A stretch of 64,000 nt of DNA from Acetobacter conturbans (GTDB taxonomy: Bacteria; Pseudomonadota; Alphaproteobacteria; Acetobacterales; Acetobacteraceae): NCBI RefSeq assembly GCF_011516755.1, contig NZ_WOSY01000001.1, positions 420,471 through 484,470 on the forward strand, in the 5' to 3' direction. Positions 21,752 through 31,158 of the stretch are shown piece after piece. Made by a program: the position numbers and the translations under genes. The notes beneath the pieces are model-generated. The model saw only the letters and a list, made by a program, of their open reading frames with translations. It was not told the origin of the DNA and made no database searches. Position 1 is the stretch's first letter; each line of letters begins with the position of its first letter.

Positions 21752-22897
21752 ATGTATTCAGGGCAGAAAGGCATGTTCGCGTCCCGACCAGCAGCGGGGT
21801 CTGTCCGCTTCGAAGCGCTCCAGTCCCTGCGCGGACTCGCCGCGCTGACCGTGGTCATACGGCATGTTCTGGCCTGCTATCCCATTCCGGACCATCTGAC
21901 GACTGTCATCGTCTTCTTCTTTTTCAACTCCCCTGCCGCCGTGACCCTCTTCTTTGTGCTGAGTGGTTTCGTCCTGACCCACTCGCTGGAACGGCAGTCG
22001 CTGACACTCCCCACGCTCCTCACCTTCTGGACCCGACGCGTTTTCCGTATTCTTCCCTGCGTGATGGCCGTTTCGCTTCTCAGCTATCTGTATATACGCT
22101 CGCCTCTTTCAGCCTGGCCCATCGAGGGCAGCGATCCATTCATGACCGGCCTCCTGCCGCATGACATGCCCCTCTCGCCGTTCCTGTTTCTCAAATGCAT
22201 GCTGTCGCTTTCGGGTGCTCTGGTGCCTCAGAACTGGACGGTCATGGTCGAACTGATCGCAGCCCTGTTCTTTCCTTTCCTGTGGGTCGCCAGCACGAAA
22301 GGGGCACGCGCCTTCCTGCCTCTGGCAATCGTGACGCTCCTGCTGGCCGCATTCGCCCCCGCAGGCGGAAAAGGACTGCCCTTCATTTATGCGTTCAGCT
22401 TCGTGGCCGGAATGGTGGCCTACAGGGCATGGCAGAACACGACAGTCACGCTCACCGGCGTCGGACTACTGCTGGCTGCTGTCGGCATGTCCTTACCGAC
22501 CACTGTCCTGACAGAACCGGAAACACTGGGCGCCGTTTTCAGTTCACCCCGACTTGTCATCCCCGAAGCGGTCTTCTCGGCCCTGCTGCTGTTCGGACTG
22601 GCCCGGGGGGGAGCCGTCGCCCGCGCCCTGTCCTGCCGTCCACTTCTGTGGCTGGGGAATATTTCCTACAGCATCTATCTGCTGCACTTCCTGATCATTG
22701 CCATCGCCGGGCGACTGCTCTCGCCTCTGCTGCCGAACCTCTCCATGACGGCCCGCGAAGGACTCGTGCTGGGTCTCACCCTGATCCTCGTGCTGCCGCT
22801 GAGTCATCTGCTTTACGAGACCGTGGAAAAACCCGTGAACCGTCTGGGGCACCGCGTGGCTTCGCTGCTGTTCAAGCCGCGTTCACACACGGCCTGA
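21752..22897 (+). CDS. membrane acyltransferase (acyltransferase family 3)
   Basis: 381 residues with about ten membrane segments. Family features: FEALQSLRGLAALTVVIRHVL at the N-terminus (R-G-A and the catalytic-region His), AVTLFFVLSGFVLTHS, FWTRRVFRILP, and a LGNISYSIYLLH segment near the C-terminus. OafA/NodX-type enzymes move acetyl or other acyl groups onto cell-surface or exported glycans. It stands alone, so its acceptor is unknown. An ATG seven codons in is an alternative start. Confidence 0.85.
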   Translation: MYSGQKGMFASRPAAGSVRFEALQSLRGLAALTVVIRHVLACYPIPDHLTTVIVFFFFNSPAAVTLFFVLSGFVLTHSLERQSLTLPTLLTFWTRRVFRILPCVMAVSLLSYLYIRSPLSAWPIEGSDPFMTGLLPHDMPLSPFLFLKCMLSLSGALVPQNWTVMVELIAALFFPFLWVASTKGARAFLPLAIVTLLLAAFAPAGGKGLPFIYAFSFVAGMVAYRAWQNTTVTLTGVGLLLAAVGMSLPTTVLTEPETLGAVFSSPRLVIPEAVFSALLLFGLARGGAVARALSCRPLLWLGNISYSIYLLHFLIIAIAGRLLSPLLPNLSMTAREGLVLGLTLILVLPLSHLLYETVEKPVNRLGHRVASLLFKPRSHTA

Positions 22898-22943
22898 CAG
22901 ACAGGACCCTCGACACGCCCATCATGTGTGCAGGAGTGACCTC

Positions 22944-22980
22944 CTGACTTTCGGCGACGATCACTTTCGCCGAAAGTCAG
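22944..22980. terminator. 14-bp hairpin between convergent genes
   Basis: CTGACTTTCGGCGA / TCGCCGAAAGTCAG, a perfect 14-bp stem with a 9-nt loop, 10 bp from the stop of the minus-strand PhnA-like gene. Probably a shared terminator, although no U-run follows on either strand. Confidence 0.55.
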
Positions 22981-22990
22981 ACAATAGCCC

Positions 22991-23338
22991 TCAGGATTTT
23001 TTCACGAATTCCGACTTCAGGTTCATGGCGCCAAACCCGGGAATCTTGCAGGCGATGTCATGGCCATCCGTGCCATCGACAAGGCGGATGCCTTTCACCT
23101 TGGTTCCGCCCTTCACCACCTGCGAAGATCCCTTGATCTTCAGATCCTTGATGACCGTCACGGTATCGCCATCGTCCAGTTCGTTGCCGTTGGCGTCCCG
23201 AATGACACGGACGCCCTCACCTGCCTCGCCGGACGCTTCCCCACTCCATTCATGGGCACATTCCGGGCATATCCACAGGGGGCCATCCTGATAAACATGC
23301 TCGCAACCACACTGCGGGCAAGTCATGCTGTCGCTCAT
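22991..23338 (-). CDS. PhnA-like (YjdM) zinc-ribbon protein
   Basis: 115 residues with GGAGA upstream. The N-terminal zinc ribbon [21 protein letters not shown] has four cysteines. The C-terminal SH3-like PhnA domain contains [19 protein letters not shown] and KVKGIRL. The family was named from the E. coli phn region, but it does not itself cleave phosphonates (phosphonoacetate hydrolase is unrelated). The cellular role is not established. No phosphonate genes are nearby. Confidence 0.88.
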   Translation of the reverse strand: MSDSMTCPQCGCEHVYQDGPLWICPECAHEWSGEASGEAGEGVRVIRDANGNELDDGDTVTVIKDLKIKGSSQVVKGGTKVKGIRLVDGTDGHDIACKIPGFGAMNLKSEFVKKS

Positions 23339-23434
23339 CCCGATTTCTCCATCTTTCCGATCGACACAGAATGCGCCGGTCCAGACGCACGCATGACAAA
23401 CGGGAGCGCTTCACACAACCCGTGAGGGGTGTCT

Positions 23435-24556
23435 TCAGGGAAGTGGTGCGGTCTGGAACAGCGTCACCCGCAATCCGCCATGCGGGACAGGCGCAGGTGG
23501 CGGCAGGAAAGGCAGGCCGGTCGCATGGGCCAGCCCGCTCTCTGTCGTGACAATGCCGACGCGCCAGCCGGAGAAACGCGCCAGCAGGGTCTGGCCAAGG
23601 GCACGGTAAAGCGGAATGAGTGATTTTTTGTCGCCGATCCGCGTTCCATATGGCGGATTGGCGATGACAAGTCCGACCGGACCTTCCGGCGGTTGCAATT
23701 CACTGATCGTCGCCCGTGCGAATGTCACGAAGTCAGTGATTCCAGCCCGCGCCGCATTGGCCTCACTCATGGCGACAGCCCCCTCGTCGCGGTCACTACC
23801 GTAAAACCTGACCGATGGAATCCGCTCACTTTTCACCGTCCGCATCCGCTCCCATGCTTCCGCATCGAACGTCGCCAGTTTTTCAAAGGCGAAATGCCGG
23901 GACCGGCCGGGGTTAAGACGCGCTGCAATTTCCGCCGCTTCGAGAATGAAGGTGCCTGAGCCGCACAGAGGATCAACCACCGGTTCCTGACCGCTGTAAC
24001 CGCACTGGCGCAGGAACAGGGAGGCCATCGTCTCGCGTATCGGGGCGCGATTCACCGCCTCCTTGTGACCACGCCGATGCAGGAGGTCACCCGACGTGTC
24101 GACACTCAGGGTGCAGACATTCTGGTCGAACCGGGCTCGCACCAGAACGCCGTCGTCGTTATCCGCGTGCGGCGCTCCGATCGTTTCGTGAATGGCCCGG
24201 GTAATGCGTTCGGCAGCCGCTCCCGCGTGATAAATTCGGGAGGTCGCGCAGGTGGCTTCCACCCGAAAAGGAACCTCCGGACGCAGGATGTCCGCCCAGG
24301 CCACCTGCCGGGCACGGTGATCGAGCTGCGCGAGATGCGTAACATGAAACGAATCGATCCGGGCCAGCACACGGCTGGTGCCACGCACCCAGAGGTTCGC
24401 CCGCCAGACTTCCGGCCATCCACCTCTGATGGTCACCCCTCCCGGCACAACGGAAGGAGATCTGAATCCCTTATGGCGCACTTCATCGCACAGCACGGCT
24501 TCGAGGCCGGGAACGGTGGCGAGAAAGATCTCGAAGGTGGTTTTCCCTGTCATCAC
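23435..24556 (-). CDS. THUMP-domain 23S rRNA-type guanine N2-methyltransferase
   Basis: 373 residues. Residues ~1-155 form a ferredoxin-like/THUMP RNA-binding region (ATVPGLEAVLCDEV...). Residues ~160-373 form a Rossmann SAM-dependent methyltransferase with DPLCGSGTFILEAA (motif I region), GSDRDEGAV and the N-P-P-Y catalytic motif (IANPPYGTRIG). It matches the N-terminal half of E. coli RlmL, which makes m2G2445 in 23S rRNA. The fused RlmK half is absent, as in many bacteria. Two adjacent ATGs compete for the start. Confidence 0.85.
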   Translation of the reverse strand: MMTGKTTFEIFLATVPGLEAVLCDEVRHKGFRSPSVVPGGVTIRGGWPEVWRANLWVRGTSRVLARIDSFHVTHLAQLDHRARQVAWADILRPEVPFRVEATCATSRIYHAGAAAERITRAIHETIGAPHADNDDGVLVRARFDQNVCTLSVDTSGDLLHRRGHKEAVNRAPIRETMASLFLRQCGYSGQEPVVDPLCGSGTFILEAAEIAARLNPGRSRHFAFEKLATFDAEAWERMRTVKSERIPSVRFYGSDRDEGAVAMSEANAARAGITDFVTFARATISELQPPEGPVGLVIANPPYGTRIGDKKSLIPLYRALGQTLLARFSGWRVGIVTTESGLAHATGLPFLPPPAPVPHGGLRVTLFQTAPLP

Positions 24557-24768
24557 GCTTCCATGACAGGAAGAGAGACCGACGGCAAACCGGAACGTAT
24601 CGAACCCGATATGGAACTTTCATCTGCCGAGATTCTTATAAGCACGCGTGAGATCATGCGCATTCCACTATTGAGACCTGAATGAAAATACACAGGCAAC
24701 AAAACAGAGATATTCATACTATTCTTCTTTGAATTTTTCATTCAGTATTTACATCTCACAAATACATA

Positions 24769-26238
24769 ATGAGGATAGAAAGTTTTACAGAAATTGATTT
24801 TTATGCCATCTATCTGAAAAAGTGTACATCAAACAGCGTGTACGGATCGGCATGTGTGCGCAAGGCTTCCTCAATGAATACAATTGACGCTGTCATTTCC
24901 GCAGCAAACTGCGAAGCCTTTGATTTTTTACCTGATCTGATCGGGATCGTTCGTCCCAACGGCTCATATATCTATTTCAACAAGGCATGGCGAAAGCATA
25001 CCGCCAATACAGCGCAGGATTTCGCTTCTCCTGAGTGGATAAAATGCGTGCATCCGGCGGACCGCCGGGATGTCGAAACCGCTATCCAGCTCTCTTATGG
25101 AAACGGGCAACCACAGGAGACCGAGTTCCGCATCGAAGCGCAGTCTTCCAACCCACAATGGTTCCTCCTTCGCACCGCTCCTCATGCCGATGAGGATGGT
25201 CGGGTTCTTTTCTGGCTGCATATCCTCACCTGCCTGCACAAAGAGAAGGCAGACGACCTCGCGCTCCGGCACACTGCCAGAATGCGCATGGAAATGCTGA
25301 ACGTCAGTACCGATTGCATCAAGCTCATCAACACAGACGGAACCCTCGCCCACATGAACGAGGCAGGGTGCACGGCACTCTGTGTGCCGCAGGATTCGGA
25401 TTTCGGGATGGACTGGCTCGGGCTGCTGCCGCCGGAGATCGGCGAACCGGGGCGTGAGGCGCTGAAAAAAGCCAGGAACGGTATCTGCAACCGGTTTTTC
25501 GGCATCAGCCAGACCCCGGGTGAAAGTCCGCGTTACTGGGACAACATGCTGACACCTCTCCTGACCCCTGCGGGCGAAGTGGAGGCCATCCTGTGTGTGT
25601 CGCGAGACGTTACGGCGGCTCATCATGACGAACAGCGGATCGGGATGCTTCTGCGGGAAGTCAGCCACCGTGCACGAAACATGCTCACCGTCATCCGCGC
25701 CCTGATGCGTCGTACCGTTCCTGATCCGCACGAAGAATTCGTGTCGATTCTGGATAAGCGCATCACCTCCATCGCCCGCAGTCAGGACCTGCTTGTTCAG
25801 GATCACTGGACAGGCGCGACGGTCCAGCATGTGGTCGTCGCACAGACTGTCACGGTCGGGGACGAGCGGTCACAACGCCTGCACATCGACGGCGATCCGA
25901 CCATCAAACTCCGCCCTGAAGCCGCCGAGAAAATCGGTCTGGCCATTCATGAACTCACTACAAATGCCGTCAGGCATGGCGCTTTTTCGAATCCCGTCGG
26001 CACGGTCTCCGTCGCGTGGAACATTGAAAAACAGGATGGCGAGCGCTTTTTCCGGATGCGGTGGAAAGAAGAGGGGGGGCCACCCATTTCTGAGCCACTG
26101 CGAAAAGGGTTCGGCACGGCGCTGATCGAGAGGAACCCACGCGGCGTGAACGGTGCCGTCGTCGTCTATCGCGCAGAACCGGATGGCATCCTGTGGGAGT
26201 TCACCGCCCCCACTTCAGGCGCCCTCACCTTCTCCTGA
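24769..26238 (+). CDS. HWE-type sensor histidine kinase with PAS domains
   Basis: 489 residues from ATG 24769; ATG 24874 (MNTIDAVIS) is an equally plausible start and neither has a strong ribosome site. Two PAS-like modules (~residues 50-165 and ~175-285) precede the kinase core. The phospho-accepting His300 lies in REVSHRARNMLTVIRALMRRT. The HELTTNAVRHGAF N-box and GFGTALIERN segment are typical of HWE/HisKA_2 kinases, which act in general stress or light signalling. It has no membrane helix, so it is cytoplasmic. No response regulator gene is adjacent. A 90-bp AT-rich tract precedes it. Confidence 0.85.
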   Translation: MRIESFTEIDFYAIYLKKCTSNSVYGSACVRKASSMNTIDAVISAANCEAFDFLPDLIGIVRPNGSYIYFNKAWRKHTANTAQDFASPEWIKCVHPADRRDVETAIQLSYGNGQPQETEFRIEAQSSNPQWFLLRTAPHADEDGRVLFWLHILTCLHKEKADDLALRHTARMRMEMLNVSTDCIKLINTDGTLAHMNEAGCTALCVPQDSDFGMDWLGLLPPEIGEPGREALKKARNGICNRFFGISQTPGESPRYWDNMLTPLLTPAGEVEAILCVSRDVTAAHHDEQRIGMLLREVSHRARNMLTVIRALMRRTVPDPHEEFVSILDKRITSIARSQDLLVQDHWTGATVQHVVVAQTVTVGDERSQRLHIDGDPTIKLRPEAAEKIGLAIHELTTNAVRHGAFSNPVGTVSVAWNIEKQDGERFFRMRWKEEGGPPISEPLRKGFGTALIERNPRGVNGAVVVYRAEPDGILWEFTAPTSGALTFS

Positions 26239-26309
26239 GGCCAACCCCCTCCCTTGGAGAGTCGGACGCCCCTCTCTATAGTCCCGCCCTTCACAAATGG
26301 AGCGACCTT

Positions 26310-26972
26310 GTGTTTGAAGGAAGTCTGGCCTCGGCAAGCGGCCGTCGCAAAGCCTGGATGGACAGCCTGTTCGTGGATCACGCGGTCTTCCGGCTGGTGT
26401 GGACCAATTTCCACACAGTTATTCCGGGCAAGGTCTATCGCTGCAACCATCCGACGCCTGCCCGGCTTGCCGCCGCAAAACGTCGGCTGCATCTGAAAAC
26501 GCTGGTCAATCTGCGCGGACACCGGAAGTGCGGGTCCGACGCGCTCTCCCGCACGGCTGCAAACCGGTTGGGCCTTGAGCATGTCGACATGGCTTTCGAA
26601 AGCCGAGGAGCGCCCCATCGTGACCGTATCCTGCGGTTTGAGGCGCTCTACCGCTCGCTCGATTTTCCGATGCTGATGCACTGCAAATCCGGCGCGGACC
26701 GGGCCGGGCTGGCAGCCGGGCTGGTCGTCATGTTTGAAGGTGGCACAACCGACGATGCCCTGCGCCAGCTTTCATGGCGCTTCGGACATTTCAACAGCTC
26801 AAGAACCGGGATTCTTGATGCTTTCTTCTGGCTTTATCGCAATGAAGCCGAAGGCCGCATTCCGTTTCTGGAATGGGTTGAGCATCATTATGACGAAGCG
26901 GCTCTCAAAAGAGATTTCGTCGCGGGCAAACTCGCCTCATTCGTCACGGACAAGGTACTGCGGCGGGAGTAA
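26310..26972 (+). CDS. dual-specificity protein phosphatase family
   Basis: 220 residues from GTG 26310, chosen because GGAG lies 7 bp upstream; the longer ATG 26193 frame overlaps the kinase gene. The CX5R signature is HCKSGADRAG with Cys125 and Arg131, preceded by VNLRGHRKCGSDA, as in the Siw14/DSP phosphatases. These remove phosphate from proteins or inositol pyrophosphates. It starts 71 bp after the histidine kinase and reads in the same direction, so co-transcription is possible. Confidence 0.82.
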   Translation: MFEGSLASASGRRKAWMDSLFVDHAVFRLVWTNFHTVIPGKVYRCNHPTPARLAAAKRRLHLKTLVNLRGHRKCGSDALSRTAANRLGLEHVDMAFESRGAPHRDRILRFEALYRSLDFPMLMHCKSGADRAGLAAGLVVMFEGGTTDDALRQLSWRFGHFNSSRTGILDAFFWLYRNEAEGRIPFLEWVEHHYDEAALKRDFVAGKLASFVTDKVLRRE

Positions 26973-26987
26973 CTCCCGCCCCTCGTC

Positions 26988-28610
26988 TTATGCATGTAGT
27001 CCAGGCGCTTCGCGTCCGGTGCGGGTGACATATTCCGTGTAGCCACCATCATAACGATGGATGCCTTCAGCGGTCAGTTCCAGAACCCGGTTGGACAGGG
27101 CCGCAAGGAAGTGCCGGTCATGCGAGACGAACAGCATGGTGCCTTCATATTTTGACAGGGCATTAATCAGCATTTCCTTGGTGCCGATATCGAGATGGTT
27201 GGTCGGCTCATCAAGCACGAGGAAATTCGGCGGATCGAACAGCATCAGCGCCAGAACAAGACGCGCCTTTTCACCACCAGACAGAACACGACAGGGCTTT
27301 TCGATATCATCGCCGGAAAAACCGAACCCACCTGCCAGCGCCCGGAGTGAGCCCTGATTGGCGAGAGGAAAAGCGTCCTCAAGCGTTTCGAAAATCGTGC
27401 GGCCGCCGTCGAGAAGATCCATCGCGTGCTGGGCGAAATAGCCCATCTTCACGCTGCCGCCACGTGTCACTGTTCCAGCGTCCGGTTCTGTCGTACCGGT
27501 GACGAGCTTCAGCAACGTCGATTTACCAGCACCATTCACACCAAGAACGCAGCAGCGCTCCTGCCGACGGATCATGAGGTCCAGCCCCTCATAGATCACC
27601 TTGCTGCCATAGCTCTTGTCCACACCTTTCAATGTCACGACGACATCTCCTGAACGTGGCGCTGGGGGAAACTCGAATGACAGGGTCTGGCGACGACGCG
27701 GTGGCTCGACGCGGTCGATCTTTTCCAGCTTCTTCACACGGCTCTGCACCTGCGCAGCATGAGAGGCTCGGGCCTTGAAACGGTCGATAAAGGCAACTTC
27801 CTTGGCAAGCATGGCTTTCTGGCGCTCGAACTGCGCCTGCTGCTGCTTTTCATTCTGCGCACGCTGCTGTTCGTAAAACTCGTAGTCACCTGAAAAGCTT
27901 GTCAGATTGCCACCGTCGATCTCGATGACCTTATTGATCACGCGGTTCATGAAGGCGCGATCATGCGAGGTCATCAGCAGCGCGCCGTCGTAGCCCGCAA
28001 GGAACTGCTCAAGCCAGATCAGACTTTCGAGATCAAGATGGTTGCTTGGTTCATCAAGCAACATCGCATCCGGACGCATGAGCAGGATACGGGCGAGCGC
28101 AACGCGCATCTTCCAGCCGCCGGACAGTTTGCCGACATCGCTGTCCATCATCTCCTGACTGAAACCGAGGCCATCCAGAACCTCGCGCGCCTTCCCTTCG
28201 AGCGCGTAGCCGCCGAGTTCCTCGAACCGGGCCTGCACTTCCCCGAAGCGTTCCAGAATGGTCTCCATCTGGTCAGCCTGTTCAGGGTCGGCAAGGGCCA
28301 TTTCCAGTGTGGCCAGCTCCGATGCCACGGTGGAAATCTCTCCCACGCCGGCCATGACTTCGGCCACAGCGCTCCGGCCAGCCATCTCGCCGACGTCCTG
28401 ACTGAAAAAGCCTATGGAAAGGCCACGGTCGGTGACAATATTTCCCTCGTCAGGCTCTTCCTGCTTCGTAATCAGACGGAAGAGCGTTGTCTTACCGGCA
28501 CCGTTGGGGCCGACAAGGCCGATCTTCTCCCCCTTCTGGAGCGAGGCAGACGCCTCGATGAAGATCACACGCTTGCCGTTGTGCTTGCTGATGTTGTCGA
28601 GACGGATCAT
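26988..28610 (-). CDS. ABC-F family ribosome-associated ATPase
   Basis: 540 residues with two ABC domains and no membrane segments. Domain 1 has Walker A GPNGAGKTT, signature LSGGWKMR and Walker B LLDEPSNHLD. Domain 2 has GVNGAGKST, LSGGEKAR and VLDEPTNHLD. The charged interdomain linker (KQQQAQFERQKAMLAKEVAF region) is the ABC-F PtIM. Such proteins act in the ribosomal E-site on stalled elongation. Length and layout resemble E. coli YbiT/YheS types rather than a drug exporter. Confidence 0.9.
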   Translation of the reverse strand: MIRLDNISKHNGKRVIFIEASASLQKGEKIGLVGPNGAGKTTLFRLITKQEEPDEGNIVTDRGLSIGFFSQDVGEMAGRSAVAEVMAGVGEISTVASELATLEMALADPEQADQMETILERFGEVQARFEELGGYALEGKAREVLDGLGFSQEMMDSDVGKLSGGWKMRVALARILLMRPDAMLLDEPSNHLDLESLIWLEQFLAGYDGALLMTSHDRAFMNRVINKVIEIDGGNLTSFSGDYEFYEQQRAQNEKQQQAQFERQKAMLAKEVAFIDRFKARASHAAQVQSRVKKLEKIDRVEPPRRRQTLSFEFPPAPRSGDVVVTLKGVDKSYGSKVIYEGLDLMIRRQERCCVLGVNGAGKSTLLKLVTGTTEPDAGTVTRGGSVKMGYFAQHAMDLLDGGRTIFETLEDAFPLANQGSLRALAGGFGFSGDDIEKPCRVLSGGEKARLVLALMLFDPPNFLVLDEPTNHLDIGTKEMLINALSKYEGTMLFVSHDRHFLAALSNRVLELTAEGIHRYDGGYTEYVTRTGREAPGLHA

Positions 28611-28876
28611 GGGTCCTCGGGCGGCCTGACTGGAGCAGCCGGATTACTAGCATGTCGAGAACGGTGCAAATCGGGAGCGATTAGCCGCCCTCCAGTTCTG
28701 CGCGCAAAGCCCGTAGTTTCGGTCCTGCACCCTGAACACATGACGACAGCTCACGAATGTTACTTTATATATCTAAATGTAACTAAGTTATTCTTAATAA
28801 TATATAAAATGCGTACTTCTACACCCAATCACAGAGCGACAGGACACGCACGAACCAAGGCGAAAAGGAATTAAGG
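28611..28876. promoter_or_regulatory. divergent AT-rich promoter region
   Basis: 266 bp between the divergent ABC-F and TadG-like genes. The right half (about 28755-28810) is markedly AT-rich (TTACTTTATATATC..., AATAATATATAAAATG) and is the likely promoter of the TadG-like gene. Confidence 0.4.
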
Positions 28877-30259
28877 TTGCTCAGACGATTTCTTTCATCA
28901 CGGGAAGGCAGTGTCGCTCTCATCGTGCCTGCTGCGGTCGTCGCCATGACTATCGGCATTGCCACTGCCACCGATATCGCAACTCTGGTCAAAACACGCA
29001 ACCAGCTTCAGAGCATTGCCGATGCCGCCTCCTTGCGTGGGGCTCAGGCGGCCAACAACGCGCTGGTTTCGGCCGGAACGAATGCCTCTGACGCCATCGC
29101 GCAGCAAACAGCCCAAACCACCTCCACGGCTGCCGTCACGGCAAACGCCGGTATCGCGGGCATTTCACCGATACCCACGACGACTGTTAATTATACAGCC
29201 GCGACCCAGTATTCAGGCAGCGTCACCGTTACCCTCACATCCACACCAAATCTTTTCCTGCTCAGCTTCGTCCCCTCTCTTGCGGCACCCCTCACAGTCA
29301 CCTCCACCTCCAGCATGACTGCGTCAAACACTTATCTTCAGGTCATTTTTCTTGTCGATATTTCAAATTCCATGGCAGTAGGCGGCACGTCCAGCGCCAT
29401 TACATATCTCGAAAACAGCAGTAATCAGTGTGCTTTCGCCTGTCACGATTCCAATGGATATTACGGAATCAGCCGGGCCTGTTCGATGACACCCGTCTTT
29501 TCCGGCTCAAAGCCACCATGCGATGTGCGGGCCGCAGCCAAAACGGCTGGCATCAACCTGAAGATCGATTACGTCACAGAAGCAATCGAAGCCTTCATGT
29601 CGCAGATCAAAGATTTTGCTGCTGACAATCCCGGATATATCTCCATTGGCATCAACACATTCGGAACCAATTTCAAGCAACTTCTGGCACCAACAACCGA
29701 CATTGCAGCGGCCATCACGGCATCCTCATCTGTGGATGTCGAAGATGCCACGCAATACTTCAATGTCTACAACAATCCTAATCGCGGTTCGCTTGACTAT
29801 GCTGATTACAATGGCGGCTACACCAAGATGACCAGCGCCCTGACTCAGCTTACCAGTCAGATAACCAATGTTGGAGATGGCTCAACTCCAACCACCATGA
29901 AGACATATGTAATTTTCATTTCTGACGGAGCTGAAGATGTCTACGACGCCACCTATTCTCCTTATTATCATAATGTAGATGTCAGTTATACGACGGCCTG
30001 TACAACACTTAAAAACAAAGGTGTTCAACTCTTCTCTATCTGGGTGCCTTACTATTCCGTACCTGGCAACGTGCTGTTCGACACATATATCAGCCCTTAT
30101 ACCGGGACAGGAAGCGGCACCATGCAGGGCTCCATGCAGGACTGCGCTTCCAGTTCGACGGACTATTTTCAGGCCGATGACGGGCTGGCCATCGTCTCGG
30201 CTTTCTCATCAGCCCTCAATGTCATCATAAATGACAGTTCGCTGCGGATATCGAAATAG
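28877..30259 (+). CDS. TadG-like pilus-associated protein with von Willebrand A domain
   Basis: 460 residues from a TTG start, with AAAGGA eight bases upstream and the expected LRRFLSSREGSVALIVPAA N-terminus. Residues ~8-40 are the TadE/TadG-type segment (one membrane helix, then TRNQLQSIADAASLRGA). Residues ~150-440 form a von Willebrand factor A domain with the MIDAS DISNSM motif and FISDGAEDVY. TadG-like proteins sit in the envelope as minor pilus or adhesion components. Four to six extracytoplasmic cysteines could form disulphides. No tad secretion genes are in the window. Confidence 0.85.
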   Translation: MLRRFLSSREGSVALIVPAAVVAMTIGIATATDIATLVKTRNQLQSIADAASLRGAQAANNALVSAGTNASDAIAQQTAQTTSTAAVTANAGIAGISPIPTTTVNYTAATQYSGSVTVTLTSTPNLFLLSFVPSLAAPLTVTSTSSMTASNTYLQVIFLVDISNSMAVGGTSSAITYLENSSNQCAFACHDSNGYYGISRACSMTPVFSGSKPPCDVRAAAKTAGINLKIDYVTEAIEAFMSQIKDFAADNPGYISIGINTFGTNFKQLLAPTTDIAAAITASSSVDVEDATQYFNVYNNPNRGSLDYADYNGGYTKMTSALTQLTSQITNVGDGSTPTTMKTYVIFISDGAEDVYDATYSPYYHNVDVSYTTACTTLKNKGVQLFSIWVPYYSVPGNVLFDTYISPYTGTGSGTMQGSMQDCASSSTDYFQADDGLAIVSAFSSALNVIINDSSLRISK

Positions 30260-30411
30260 AGACCATAAAGGTCGCTTTAATTGGGAAACACGATGACTCA
30301 GCATCGGACAGATCCCACCGCAAAAGGAAGGCGCTGCCTCCCTTGCGGCATCACACACGGAACAAAACTGGCAATATCATTCAGCGCCTCGCCATAGACC
30401 CTGTCCTTATG

Positions 30412-30690
30412 TCAGCACATCATCCTGTGATAGCGGCGTCTGCGGTGAACGGGATAACCACCCGCTCGACGGCCGTTAACAAGACCATTGTGAGCAGCAT
30501 AGGCATTGATTTGCCCACGAAGATCAATCGCATTGTCAATATCGTCTTCGACACGGGCTGGCGTTTACGCAACACCCCTGCCTTTGGCAAGAAAGGCGCT
30601 TTCTGCGACTTCAACATTGTTGTCGGTCTGTAGCGCGCGCCACGAACTGGTGAGGGCCTGTGTTGCGGGATCTGCACCCACCAGCAACAC
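30412..30690 (-). pseudogene. interrupted small reading frame, unknown family
   Basis: Read on the minus strand from GTG 30690, the frame gives a protein-like sequence (LLVGADPATQALTSSW..., NVEVAESAFLAKGRGVA). It meets TAA at 30565-30567 and continues in the same frame (TPARVEDDIDNAIDL, QINAYAAHNGLVNGRR) to a TGA at 30412. Composition on both sides of the stop looks coding, suggesting one gene broken by a nonsense change. No family was recognised and no good start site was found. Confidence 0.35.
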
Positions 30691-30706
30691 AGGTCCTCAC
30701 CAGTTC
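30644..30706. repeat. 23-bp inverted repeat
   Basis: Arms 30644-30666 and 30684-30706 (GAACTGGTGAGG...TGTGTTGC and complement) pair over 23 bp with a single G-U position and a 17-nt loop. It lies 20 bp past the stop of the small secreted-protein gene on the minus strand. No U-tract follows. Confidence 0.75.
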
Positions 30707-30726
30707 AAGCTGGAACAAGAAGCACC

Positions 30727-31038
30727 TTACCGCTCATTCTCGGTGGGCTGTTGTTTTTCCACAGACGTGGACGACTTCGGGGACGTGACCGTGCCCTGAT
30801 TGGGGGGCGGAGTGGTACCAGGCTGCTCGGAAACGGTACGTGGATTGTTCCAGAGCTTTTGTGACGGTTCAACCCGCTTACCTGTTTTGGTCTTGGCCGA
30901 TGCCGGACTTTTCCCGACCTGCGCGGCCGCTCCTTCAGCGGTCGGCGGCACACCGCTTTTACTTGTCGCCTGAGCAAAAGCAGCCTGAGAACCAACCGAC
31001 AGGGCAAGGCCGAGAGAAAGAGCAAGAATACGTTTCAT
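30727..31038 (-). CDS. small secreted Pro/Ser/Thr-rich protein
   Basis: 103 residues from ATG 31038 (MKRILALSLGLAL), preceded by GGAAGC; a start nine codons upstream would spoil the signal peptide. Residues 1-23 are a Sec signal (cleavage after AFA). The rest is low-complexity and basic to neutral (SKSGVPPTAEGAAAQVGKSPASAKTKT..., LWNNPRTVSEQPGTTPPPNQG). It is probably a disordered periplasmic protein. No family recognised. Confidence 0.6.
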   Translation of the reverse strand: MKRILALSLGLALSVGSQAAFAQATSKSGVPPTAEGAAAQVGKSPASAKTKTGKRVEPSQKLWNNPRTVSEQPGTTPPPNQGTVTSPKSSTSVEKQQPTENER

Positions 31039-31158
31039 TTTCTGCTTCCAATGATACCAGAACAATCGAAAGCATAAACATTCGTTCAGAACATAAGTTC
31101 CTTTGGCTGTTTATTTATCCCGCGACAAAGACCATTGCGAGTTTTCTTCCTTCCCAAT

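Larger units (their letters stand above)
30260..30726. other. 467-bp interval with a long hairpin and a broken frame
   Basis: No intact gene recognised. It holds the tail of the TadG-like transcript, an interrupted minus-strand reading frame (30412-30690) and a 23-bp inverted repeat (30644-30706), each listed separately. Confidence 0.5.

Noticed and set aside
22991..23338. phosphonoacetate hydrolase (old PhnA annotation)
   Set aside because: The protein is the short zinc-ribbon YjdM type. It lacks the alkaline-phosphatase fold and the length of the hydrolase.
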